Source of the DNA: Verrucomicrobia bacterium 12-59-8
GTDB lineage: Bacteria; Verrucomicrobiota; Verrucomicrobiae; Verrucomicrobiales; Verrucomicrobiaceae
NCBI GenBank assembly: GCA_002279765.1
Contig: NCCR01000250.1
Span: 1-10,096 of the forward strand
Reading direction: 5' to 3'
DNA: 10,096 nucleotides
Notes under the pieces: generated by a model
What the model was told of the DNA's origin: nothing
Databases searched by the model: none
Seen by the model: only the letters and a program-made list of their open reading frames with translations
Translations under genes and position numbers: made by a program
Shown here: positions 1 to 6,073 of the stretch, in pieces
How positions within the stretch are numbered: position 1 is the first letter of the stretch
How the letters are laid out: each line of letters starts with the position of its first letter

Positions 1-92
1 CCTCAGATATCCCACGCAGCAGCGCCAGCAGCATGGATGACAGCCGCGGCGGTGGTATGAGTCTGCGCGACCTCGTGGACCGTCGTCGTTAA
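1..92 (+). CDS. btubA: Bacterial tubulin BtubA, C-terminal end (5' truncated by window)
   Basis: The window opens inside a plus-strand reading frame with codons starting at position 3 and a TAA stop at 90-92. The 29 visible residues end in MSLRDLVDRRR and are rich in Ser, Arg and Gly. They are too few to identify by domain. The call rests mainly on context: the gene lies 47 bp upstream of btubB in the same direction, and in known Prosthecobacter operons the order is btubA-btubB-bklc. BtubA is the partner subunit of BtubB in the GTP-binding heterodimer that polymerises into bacterial mini-microtubules in the cytoplasm. The tail is basic, unlike the acidic C-terminal tails of eukaryotic tubulins. 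The identity is an inference from synteny; that it is the end of a coding region is clear. Confidence 0.8.
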   Translation, partial: SDIPRSSASSMDDSRGGGMSLRDLVDRRR

Positions 93-127
93 CATCAGTA
101 AATCAGGCAATCGATAAACAACAGTTT

Positions 128-133
128 GGAGGA
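128..133 (+). promoter_or_regulatory. Shine-Dalgarno site of btubB
   Basis: GGAGGA lies 6 nt before the GTG codon at 140. It is the only strong ribosome binding site seen ahead of a gene in this window, and it fixes the btubB start at GTG 140. It lies in the 47-bp gap after btubA, so btubB can be initiated independently on a shared mRNA. Confidence 0.85.
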
Positions 134-139
134 ACAACC

Positions 140-1417
140 GTGAGAGAGATTCTGAGCATTCATGTCGGACAATGTGGCAATCAAATCGCCGACCGTTACT
201 GGCGGCTGCTGCTGCGTGAGCATGGCCTGACCGAGGCCGGCACACTGAAGGATGGCAACACATCTGCCGCCGCCAATACGAACTTGGAGGTGTTCTTTCA
301 CAAAGTCCGTGATGGGAAATACATCCCGCGTGCCATTCTGGTGGATCTTGAGCCCGGTGTGATCGCCCGTATCGAGGGTGGTGACATGGCGCAGCTGTTT
401 GACGAAAGCTGCATCATTCGCAAAATCCCCGGTGCAGCGAACAACTGGGCACGTGGTTACAACGTCGAAGGTGAGCGCATCATCGACCAGATCATGAATG
501 TGATCGATGCGGCTGTCGAAAAGACCAAGTCCCTGCAGGGCTTCCTGATGACCCACTCTATCGGTGGTGGTTCCGGCTCGGGGCTCGGTTCGCTCATCCT
601 GGAGCGTTTGCGCCAAGCCTATCCCAAAAAGCGCATCTTCACCTTCTCTGTCGTTCCATCCCCGCTGATTTCTGATTCTGCGGTCGAGCCCTATAACGCC
701 ATTCTCACATTGCAGCGCATTCTGGACAATGCGGATGCCGCCGTGCTGCTGGACAACGAGGCGCTCTTCCGAATCGCCAAATCGAAGCTGCATCGTAGCC
801 CTAACTACATGGACCTCAACCACATCATCGCGCTCATCATGAGTTCGGTGACGGCGTCCTTGCGCTTCCCCGGAAAATTAAACACCGATTTGAGCGAATA
901 CGTGACCAATCTAGTGCCGTTTCCCGGCAATCATTTCCTCACCGCTTCGTTTGCTCCTATGCGTGCGCCCGGGCAGGAGGGGCAGGTGCGCATCAATTTC
1001 CCCGACGTTGCCCGCGAAACCTTTGCGCAGGACAATTTCACGGCGGCCATCGACTGGACCAACGGCGTGTACCTCTCCGCCTGTGCCCTTTTCCGGGGTG
1101 ATGTGAAAGCCAAGGAAGTCGAGGAAAACATGGCGGCCATCCGCAAGAGCCTGAACTTCGCCAGCTACGTCCCCACCGGGGTCAAGCTGGGGGTGGCCGA
1201 AACCGCACCGGAGGGCTTTGCCTCCAGTGGTCTGGCCCTGGTCAACCACACCGGCATCGCCGCCGTGTTTGAGCGCCTCATTACCAATTTCGACATCATG
1301 TTCGACAACCACGCCTACACGCACTGGTATGAGAACAACGGTGTCTCGCGCGACATGATGGCCCATGCCCGCAACACGATTGTCAACCTTGCCAAATCCT
1401 ATCGCGACGCCAGCTAG
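140..1417 (+). CDS. btubB: Bacterial tubulin BtubB
   Basis: This is a complete 425-residue tubulin-superfamily GTPase. It pairs with BtubA to form heterodimeric protofilaments of bacterial mini-microtubules (described with four, earlier five, protofilaments). Visible tubulin landmarks are the T1 loop GQCGNQ (residues 10-15), the T4 signature GGGSGSG (142-148), the T5 region PSPLISDSAVEPYN (173-186), and the T7 loop NTDLSEYVTNLVPFP (248-262). In T7, E253 sits where a partner subunit's catalytic glutamate acts across the interface. The family resemblance is to eukaryotic tubulin rather than FtsZ, and the overall sequence fits Prosthecobacter BtubB closely. The protein ends in YRDAS, with no acidic tail. 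The start is GTG, supported by GGAGGA 6 nt upstream. It lies between btubA (47 bp upstream) and bklc (60 bp downstream) in one operon. The reading frame is intact. Confidence 0.97.
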   Translation: MREILSIHVGQCGNQIADRYWRLLLREHGLTEAGTLKDGNTSAAANTNLEVFFHKVRDGKYIPRAILVDLEPGVIARIEGGDMAQLFDESCIIRKIPGAANNWARGYNVEGERIIDQIMNVIDAAVEKTKSLQGFLMTHSIGGGSGSGLGSLILERLRQAYPKKRIFTFSVVPSPLISDSAVEPYNAILTLQRILDNADAAVLLDNEALFRIAKSKLHRSPNYMDLNHIIALIMSSVTASLRFPGKLNTDLSEYVTNLVPFPGNHFLTASFAPMRAPGQEGQVRINFPDVARETFAQDNFTAAIDWTNGVYLSACALFRGDVKAKEVEENMAAIRKSLNFASYVPTGVKLGVAETAPEGFASSGLALVNHTGIAAVFERLITNFDIMFDNHAYTHWYENNGVSRDMMAHARNTIVNLAKSYRDAS

Positions 1418-1436
1418 CCGGAATCTGTCGGGCTTT

Positions 1437-1451
1437 CCGTCCACATGACGG
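1437..1451 (+). other. Small hairpin in the btubB-bklc gap
   Basis: CCGTC (1437-1441) and GACGG (1447-1451) form a perfect 5-bp stem around a 5-nt loop, CACAT. It is the only structure I see in the 60-bp gap. It lacks a following T-run, so it is not a classical terminator. It could partly attenuate or process the mRNA and lower bklc expression relative to the tubulins, but this is inference from position only. Confidence 0.35.
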
Positions 1452-1477
1452 CCTAGCGCCCCATCCTTCAACCCAAC

Positions 1478-2248
1478 GTGGAAACTGCATTGGAGCGCCA
1501 AATTGCCTCCGCCTCCCGCAGCGTCGAGGAGGCGCGGAGACTTGCATACCACGATCCGGTGCGCGTGGGCGCTCTGGTGGAGCAGATCAGCGTCCTGGCT
1601 GACCTGCGGCAGAAGGAGGGGGACTTCCGCAAGGCCGAGTCGCTTTACCGTGAGGCGCTTTTCCGTGCGCAGGAGCTTCGCAAGCAGGACCCCGACTTGC
1701 TGACCGGCATCTATTCGCTGCTGGCCCACCTTTACGACCGCTGGGGCCGCATGGACAAGGCTGCGGAGTTCTATGAACTCGCGCTGAGCATCAGCGCTGA
1801 CAATGGCTTGGAGGACAGTGACAAGGTGGCCACGATCAAAAACAACCTTGCCATGATTTTCAAACAACTGCGGAAGTTTGAAAAGGCCGAGGGCTACTAC
1901 TGCGAAGCGCTGGAAACTTTTCAACGCATCGATGGCGAGCAGAGTTCACGCGTGGCGTCGGTGTACAACAACCTTGGGGTGCTCTACTACAGCAGCATGG
2001 ATGTGGACCGCGCGCAGGCCATGCATGAGCGGGCGCTCGCCATCCGGCAGAACATGAATGAAGGGCAGATGGACCCGGCGGATCTGTCGCAGACCTTCAT
2101 TAACCTCGGCGCGGTGTACAAAGCGGCGGGAGATTTTCAAAAGGCCGAAGCCTGCGTGGAACGTGCGAAGCGCATTCGTGCGGCGATGAACGGGTACCAT
2201 CCGAACCCTCGGCGTTCGGCTTCGCTGCTGATCGACAAGAGCTTGTAA
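1478..2248 (+). CDS. bklc: Bacterial kinesin light chain Bklc, TPR protein
   Basis: This 256-residue protein is built almost wholly of tetratricopeptide repeats of the kinesin-light-chain type. Five 34-42-residue units can be read at about residues 33-66, 75-108, 117-150, 159-192 and 203-236. Typical signatures include NNLAMIFKQLRKFEKAEGYY, NNLGVLYY and INLGAVYKAAGDFQKAE. A short basic tail (from about 232, with PNPRR) follows. There is no signal peptide or membrane segment. Bklc is known in Prosthecobacter as the third gene of the btub operon, where it binds BtubA/B filaments and membranes. The start is uncertain: the GTG at 1478 has no Shine-Dalgarno, no ATG precedes it in frame, and a TTG lies four codons in. 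It is co-directional with btubB and convergent with nagZ, whose stop is 26 bp away. Confidence 0.93.
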   Translation: METALERQIASASRSVEEARRLAYHDPVRVGALVEQISVLADLRQKEGDFRKAESLYREALFRAQELRKQDPDLLTGIYSLLAHLYDRWGRMDKAAEFYELALSISADNGLEDSDKVATIKNNLAMIFKQLRKFEKAEGYYCEALETFQRIDGEQSSRVASVYNNLGVLYYSSMDVDRAQAMHERALAIRQNMNEGQMDPADLSQTFINLGAVYKAAGDFQKAEACVERAKRIRAAMNGYHPNPRRSASLLIDKSL

Positions 2249-2274
2249 AGTGACAGAGCAAAGGCGGGTAACCG

Positions 2275-3384
2275 TCAATACAGCTCCACGGGTGAACGTT
2301 TGCCGTCTTCGACGCTAAGATCTTTGGCCGCTTCTTCGCCCAGGGTATCGACGCGGAGCTGCCAGATGTCGCGATTGATGGCGGTGAAGCGGTCGAGATT
2401 GAAGTGGTCCGGCTTCACGAGGCGCTTCTTGGTTTTTTCGATGCGCATCAAAGCATCATGCAGTGCGGGGGCTTCGACGCCTTCGAGGTGCTGCCGGGCC
2501 AGCTCCACCATTTCGACGCGGTGGCAGATCATGACGAGGTCATTGCCAGCGCGCACGGCCTCTTGGATGGCCTGCTCAAAGGTGACTTCATTCAGGATGG
2601 CACCCATGTCGAGGTCATCGGTCATGGCTAGGCCGTCGAAAGCGTATTGATGGCGCAGGAGCTTCGTCACGATGTTGTGGCTCAGACTGGCAGGCCAGCG
2701 GCCACGGTCCGGATCGTACGCGGTGTAGTTGCTGTGGCAGGTCATGACGCTGTCGAGTTCCGGCAGCAGGGCGGAGTAGGGGAGCAGCTCGCTGCGTTCC
2801 ATTTCTTCGCGGCTTTTGGTGATGACGGGCAGAAACTCATGCGGATCACAGTCAGCAGGGCCGTAGCCGGGGAAGTGTTTGCCGCAGCTCAGGATGCCTT
2901 CTGCGCGCATGGCACGATTGAAGATGCCGGCGTTGTCGATGACCTGCTGCGGATCGCGGCCATAGGTGCGGCCTTTGAGAGAATTGTCTGCCGCATCATC
3001 ATACGAGATGTCGAGTACCGGGCAGAGATCGAGATTGAAACCGAAGAGGCGCAAAATCTGGCCGGTGAGTTTGCCATGGCGTTTGATCAGCGCGGGATCT
3101 CCCTTGTCACGCAGCGACTGAGCGTTCGGTGGTTCTTCGCCAATAAGTCGGAGACGCGATACGCGGCCACCTTCCTGATCAATGGTGATGAATGGCTCGA
3201 CGATGGAGATGTCGCGCAGGTCATCGATGAGTTTGCGGAGTTGCTCAGGCGTCTGGATGTTACGTCCGAATAAAATGAAGCCACCAGGCTGGAGTTTTTT
3301 GAGCCGGGCAGCTGTTTCAGGAGTGAGTTCGGCACCGGGGACACCCATGAGAAGGAGCTGGCCGAGGTCTTGGGAGGAGGGCAT
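2275..3384 (-). CDS. nagZ: Beta-N-acetylhexosaminidase, glycoside hydrolase family 3 (NagZ type)
   Basis: This 369-residue protein has a single GH3 TIM-barrel domain. NagZ enzymes remove beta-N-acetylglucosamine from GlcNAc-anhydromuropeptides in the cytoplasm during peptidoglycan recycling, and no signal peptide is seen here. Key motifs are DQEGGRVSRL (residues 69-78), GKHFPGYGPADCDPHEFLP (168-186) with H182 in the family's His acid/base position, and AMTDDLDMGA (253-262) with D256 as the expected nucleophile. One variation from the usual KHFPGHG is Tyr in place of the second His. About 40 C-terminal residues after the barrel are not recognised. The ATG at 3384 has no clear Shine-Dalgarno but gives the expected N-terminus, with the barrel starting at once. 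Other GH3 hexosaminidases with different substrates remain possible, so the symbol is by motif and size. Confidence 0.88.
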   Translation of the reverse strand: MPSSQDLGQLLLMGVPGAELTPETAARLKKLQPGGFILFGRNIQTPEQLRKLIDDLRDISIVEPFITIDQEGGRVSRLRLIGEEPPNAQSLRDKGDPALIKRHGKLTGQILRLFGFNLDLCPVLDISYDDAADNSLKGRTYGRDPQQVIDNAGIFNRAMRAEGILSCGKHFPGYGPADCDPHEFLPVITKSREEMERSELLPYSALLPELDSVMTCHSNYTAYDPDRGRWPASLSHNIVTKLLRHQYAFDGLAMTDDLDMGAILNEVTFEQAIQEAVRAGNDLVMICHRVEMVELARQHLEGVEAPALHDALMRIEKTKKRLVKPDHFNLDRFTAINRDIWQLRVDTLGEEAAKDLSVEDGKRSPVELY

Positions 3385-3534
3385 GAGGGTGTGTGTTCGT
3401 TTGAATAGTGGAAGTCGAAAGTGACAGATCAGGTGTCAAGACTCGTTTTGCTAAAATTTTGAGAACAATTGGGCGTTTTAGGCTCGCATATTTGCGACTC
3501 AGAGGTTTCTTTTTGCAAAAGAAGGGTGGGCAGG

Positions 3535-3563
3535 TTGACGGGAGGGGCAAAACTTTTTAACAT
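3535..3563 (+). promoter_or_regulatory. Predicted sigma70-type promoter of an intergenic transcript
   Basis: TTGACG (3535-3540) and TAACAT (3558-3563) match the -35 and -10 consensus at 5 of 6 and 4 of 6 positions, with an ideal 17-nt spacer. The site points right, away from nagZ and toward a strong hairpin at 3670-3700. No plausible coding region follows. A start of transcription near 3570 is inferred. Verrucomicrobial promoters are less studied, so this is a consensus-based call. Confidence 0.45.
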
Positions 3564-3569
3564 GGTCAC

Positions 3570-3711
3570 GTCTGTGGGGCAACTCGCGGGCCACGTTTGC
3601 AAGCTTCCTCAGCTAAAGCATTTCGTGCCAATCGGTCCTCTATCGTTGTTGGTTGCTGGATCGCCAATGGAACCCCCCGGCTTCGCATGCCGGGGGGTTC
3701 TCTGTTTCTGA
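3570..3711 (+). ncRNA. Candidate small RNA, no family recognised
   Basis: A transcript of about 135-140 nt is predicted from the promoter at 3535-3563 to the hairpin ending at 3700. It has a weak internal pairing GTGG (3574-3577) with CCAC (3591-3594) and a 3' end formed by a perfect 12-bp hairpin followed by the T-rich TCTGTTTCTG. An open frame exists across it, but its only early ATG (3562) overlaps the -10 element and has no ribosome site, so it is unlikely to be coding. It does not look like tRNA, tmRNA or SRP RNA to me. It lies in the 397-bp gap between the minus-strand genes trpE and nagZ and would be transcribed opposite to both. The call is inference from promoter plus terminator only. 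Confidence 0.35.
3670..3700 (+). terminator. Strong GC-rich hairpin, probable intrinsic terminator
   Basis: GAACCCCCCGGC (3670-3681) pairs perfectly with GCCGGGGGGTTC (3689-3700) across a 7-nt loop, TTCGCAT. On the plus strand it is followed by TCTGTTTCTG, which is T-rich though interrupted. On the minus strand the following bases (CATTGGCGA) are not T-rich. It therefore fits best as the end of the plus-strand intergenic transcript. It may also stop minus-strand transcription coming from trpE, whose stop is 81 bp away, since no better trpE terminator is visible. Confidence 0.7.
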
Positions 3712-3728
3712 GTAATGCATTCGCGCAT

Positions 3729-3773
3729 TGTGAGCAACTGTGTGATTAGCTTGTTAGCACCGTGTGAGCAACT
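3729..3773. repeat. Pair of 11-bp direct repeats downstream of trpE
   Basis: TGTGAGCAACT occurs at 3729-3739 and again at 3763-3773, 34 bp apart from start to start. Both copies lie in the short gap between the terminator-like hairpin and the trpE stop. The role is unknown: the spacing of about three helical turns would suit a pair of protein sites, but chance or a local duplication is equally possible. Confidence 0.45.
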
Positions 3774-3781
3774 CGATCAAC

Positions 3782-5290
3782 TCACGGCGCACTCAGCTGA
3801 CGCGCCCATTGAATTGCGCGCAGCATGCCGGTGGCCTTATTGATCGTTTCCTGATACTCGGCGGCAGGAATGGAGTCGGCCACGATGCCTGCACCCGCCT
3901 GCACATAGGCTTTGCCATCCTTCACGACGCAGGTCCGAAGAGCGATGCAGGAGTCGAGGTTGCCATCGAAGCCGAAGTAACCCACCGCTCCGGCATAGGC
4001 GCAGCGCTTGCTCTTCTCACACTCGTTGATGATCTCCATGGCCCGCACTTTGGGCGAGCCGCTGACCGTGCCGGCAGGGAAGGTGGCGCGCATGACATCG
4101 TAAGCGGTTTTGTCCTCGCGCAGATGACCGTCAACGTTTGAGACGATGTGCATAACGTGTGAATAACGCTCAATGATCATCAGGTCGCTGACGCGCACGG
4201 TGCCGTAATCGGCCACACGTCCGACATCATTGCGTGCGAGATCGACGAGCATGATGTGCTCGGCGCGCTCCTTGGGATCATTTAGCAACTCTTGGGCCAG
4301 AGCATCGTCTTCTGCGGTGGTCTTTCCTCTCCAGCGTGTGCCGGCAATGGGGCGGATGTCGATGCGACCGTTCATGCACTTGACATGCACCTCCGGTGAA
4401 CTGCCGACCAGTGCGAAGCCCTGGGGGAAATCGATGCAGAACATGTACGGGCTGGGATTCACGTGTCGAAGTGCTCGGAAGAGATCCAGCGTCGTGCCTT
4501 GGTAGTCCGTTTCAAAGCGCTGGGAGGGCACGCCTTGGAAGATGTCACCGGCGCTGATGTACTCCTTCATCTTGAGCACCATCGCCTCATATTCATCCTG
4601 CGTGGTGTTGCTCACCGGCGGTGGCAGCTGGCCCACAGGGGCAAAAGTTTGCAGCGGTCTGGCAGCCAGGGGCTTCTCCAGTTTGGCAATGACATCCGCG
4701 ATCTGCTCGCGCGCCCAGTCGTAAGCCGCCTCCAGAGTGGCATGCTCATCGGTGTGGACATTGGCGACGATGGAGAGTCGGCGGGTGCGGTGATCAAACA
4801 CCAGCACGGTGTCGGTGACCATGAAGACCATGTCTGGCAGGCCCAGTTCGTCTTTATTGGGGGGAGGAAGCGACGGCTCAAAGAAGCGCACCATGTCATA
4901 GGCCAGATAGCCGACGGCTCCGCCGTGGAAGACTGGCAGCGGCTGCGTTTCGAGAGGGGTGAAGGGCCTCATCAACTCCTGCAGTTCCGTCAGTGGGTCG
5001 CCAGTGGTGGTGTAGCTGCGCTTTTTGCCGCGCTCCTCGATTTCAATCTCACGGCCGCGTGCGGTGAAGATGATGCGCGGTGAACTGCCGAGCAGCGAGT
5101 AGCGTCCGGAGTGCTGTGTGAGTTCCGCAGACTCCAGCAGGAAGGCGCAGCGGCCATCGTGGATCTTTTGGAATGCGGAGAGCGGGGTTTCGTAATCGGC
5201 GGCGAGTTCCGCCATCACCGGTACGAGATTGCCCTGCTGCGCGAGCGTCTGAAAGGTGGCGAAGTCGGGCTGAAGATGGAGCTGAGGCAT
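3782..5290 (-). CDS. trpE: Anthranilate synthase component I
   Basis: TrpE converts chorismate and ammonia (from the TrpG amidotransferase) to anthranilate, the first committed step of tryptophan synthesis. From the chosen start it has 502 residues, normal for the family. The tryptophan-feedback motif LLES is at about residues 51-54. The chorismate-binding domain shows PIAGTRWRG (314-322), DPKERAEHIMLVDLARND (338-355), AGTVSGSPKVRAMEII (406-421) and AGAGIVADS (465-473). TrpE rather than PabB is favoured by LLES and PIAGT. The frame is open upstream to a TTG at 5341, with another ATG at 5314. I chose the ATG at 5290 because it starts MPQLHLQPDFATF, like family members, but no Shine-Dalgarno supports any of the three. 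It lies 58 bp downstream of thrH on the same strand (7 bp if the TTG is used), so the two are probably co-transcribed. No trpG is in the window. Confidence 0.94.
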   Translation of the reverse strand: MPQLHLQPDFATFQTLAQQGNLVPVMAELAADYETPLSAFQKIHDGRCAFLLESAELTQHSGRYSLLGSSPRIIFTARGREIEIEERGKKRSYTTTGDPLTELQELMRPFTPLETQPLPVFHGGAVGYLAYDMVRFFEPSLPPPNKDELGLPDMVFMVTDTVLVFDHRTRRLSIVANVHTDEHATLEAAYDWAREQIADVIAKLEKPLAARPLQTFAPVGQLPPPVSNTTQDEYEAMVLKMKEYISAGDIFQGVPSQRFETDYQGTTLDLFRALRHVNPSPYMFCIDFPQGFALVGSSPEVHVKCMNGRIDIRPIAGTRWRGKTTAEDDALAQELLNDPKERAEHIMLVDLARNDVGRVADYGTVRVSDLMIIERYSHVMHIVSNVDGHLREDKTAYDVMRATFPAGTVSGSPKVRAMEIINECEKSKRCAYAGAVGYFGFDGNLDSCIALRTCVVKDGKAYVQAGAGIVADSIPAAEYQETINKATGMLRAIQWARQLSAP

Positions 5291-5348
5291 GCGTGGCGTG
5301 AAACGAGTTCGCATTCTGGACGCGAATTCGCGTTGTGGCAATGATGCT

Positions 5349-5957
5349 TCAAAGCACTGCCTTCATCGCAGCCAGCAGCTCGCTGTAATCATCGAACGGT
5401 TTGAACTGTGGGAACTGCGCCTGGATGCTGGCCGGGGCGTGGAAGAAGAAGCCGACATCGGCCTCGCCGAGCATGGTGGTGTCGTTGAACGAATCTCCGG
5501 CGGCGATGACGCGGTAGTTCAGCTCCTTGAAGGCGGCCACAGACTTCTGCTTCTGGTTCGGCTGGCGAAGTTTGTAGTCCACAATGCGGCCATCTGCGGC
5601 GACTTCGAGCTGGTGGCAGAAGATCGTCGGCCAGGCGAGCTGGCGCATCAGCGGCTGGGCAAACTCCGCGAAGGTGTCGCTCAGAATGATCACCTGCGTG
5701 ATCGAGCGTAGTTCATCAAGGAAGTCCTTAGCTCCATCCATGGGCGACAGGGTGCCTATGACCTGCTGGATGTCCGGTAGTTTCAGTCCGTGATCATCGA
5801 GGATTTTGAGGCGGCCCTTCATGAGCACATCGTAGTCTGGTTCATCCCGCGTGGTGCGGCGCAGTTCGGGGATGCCGGTCTTCTCGGCAAAGGCGATCCA
5901 GATTTCGGGGACGAGAACGCCTTCGAGGTCGAGGGTGACAATGGTCTGCTGCTTCAT
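5349..5957 (-). CDS. thrH: ThrH: phosphoserine phosphatase / homoserine phosphotransferase
   Basis: This is a HAD-superfamily protein of 202 residues, close to the roughly 205 of Pseudomonas ThrH, which it resembles along its length. ThrH dephosphorylates phosphoserine to serine and can pass the phosphate to homoserine, giving a bypass to threonine. HAD motif I is DLEGVLVPE (residues 10-18), with D10 as nucleophile and Glu at the +2 position, a ThrH trait where most phosphatases have Asp. Motif II is SDTF (93-96) and motif IV is GDSFNDTTML (154-163). The ATG at 5957 (MKQQ) gives the family's N-terminus; an ATG five codons upstream at 5972 is possible, and the longer frame to 6056 is unlikely. 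It is upstream of trpE in the same direction and divergent from the flavin-oxidase-like gene at 6074. Its serine product could serve the last tryptophan step. Confidence 0.92.
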   Translation of the reverse strand: MKQQTIVTLDLEGVLVPEIWIAFAEKTGIPELRRTTRDEPDYDVLMKGRLKILDDHGLKLPDIQQVIGTLSPMDGAKDFLDELRSITQVIILSDTFAEFAQPLMRQLAWPTIFCHQLEVAADGRIVDYKLRQPNQKQKSVAAFKELNYRVIAAGDSFNDTTMLGEADVGFFFHAPASIQAQFPQFKPFDDYSELLAAMKAVL

Positions 5958-6073
5958 GTGGTGAGATGTCATGCATTGGGCTGCTTGTCCAGTACAGCAG
6001 CGATCTTCAAAAAAGGCGCACAGACAGGCAAACCACGCGGAGACGCTGCATGCCATTTGGCGTTTGGTTAAAC

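Noticed and set aside
911..1924. Long minus-strand open frame (337 codons) opposite btubB and bklc
   Set aside because: It is antisense to two clearly identified genes and has no recognisable domain. High GC and rare antisense stops explain it.
2647..3273. Plus-strand open frame of 208 codons within nagZ
   Set aside because: It is a shadow of the nagZ coding strand: no family resemblance, no ribosome site, and the nagZ motifs are unmistakable.
3417..3439. Perfect TTGACA on the minus strand (3434-3439) upstream of nagZ
   Set aside because: No acceptable -10 hexamer is found at spacings of 16-19 nt, so I did not call a nagZ promoter from it.
3469..3711. 80-codon open frame over the nagZ-trpE gap
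   Set aside because: It has no ribosome site, begins upstream of the predicted promoter, runs through the terminator hairpin and resembles no protein family. An RNA or non-coding reading is more likely.
5349..6056. Longer N-terminal form of ThrH with a Cys-rich extension
   Set aside because: The first 33 residues are unlike any ThrH. The family N-terminus begins at the ATG at 5957, a few residues before the DLEG motif.
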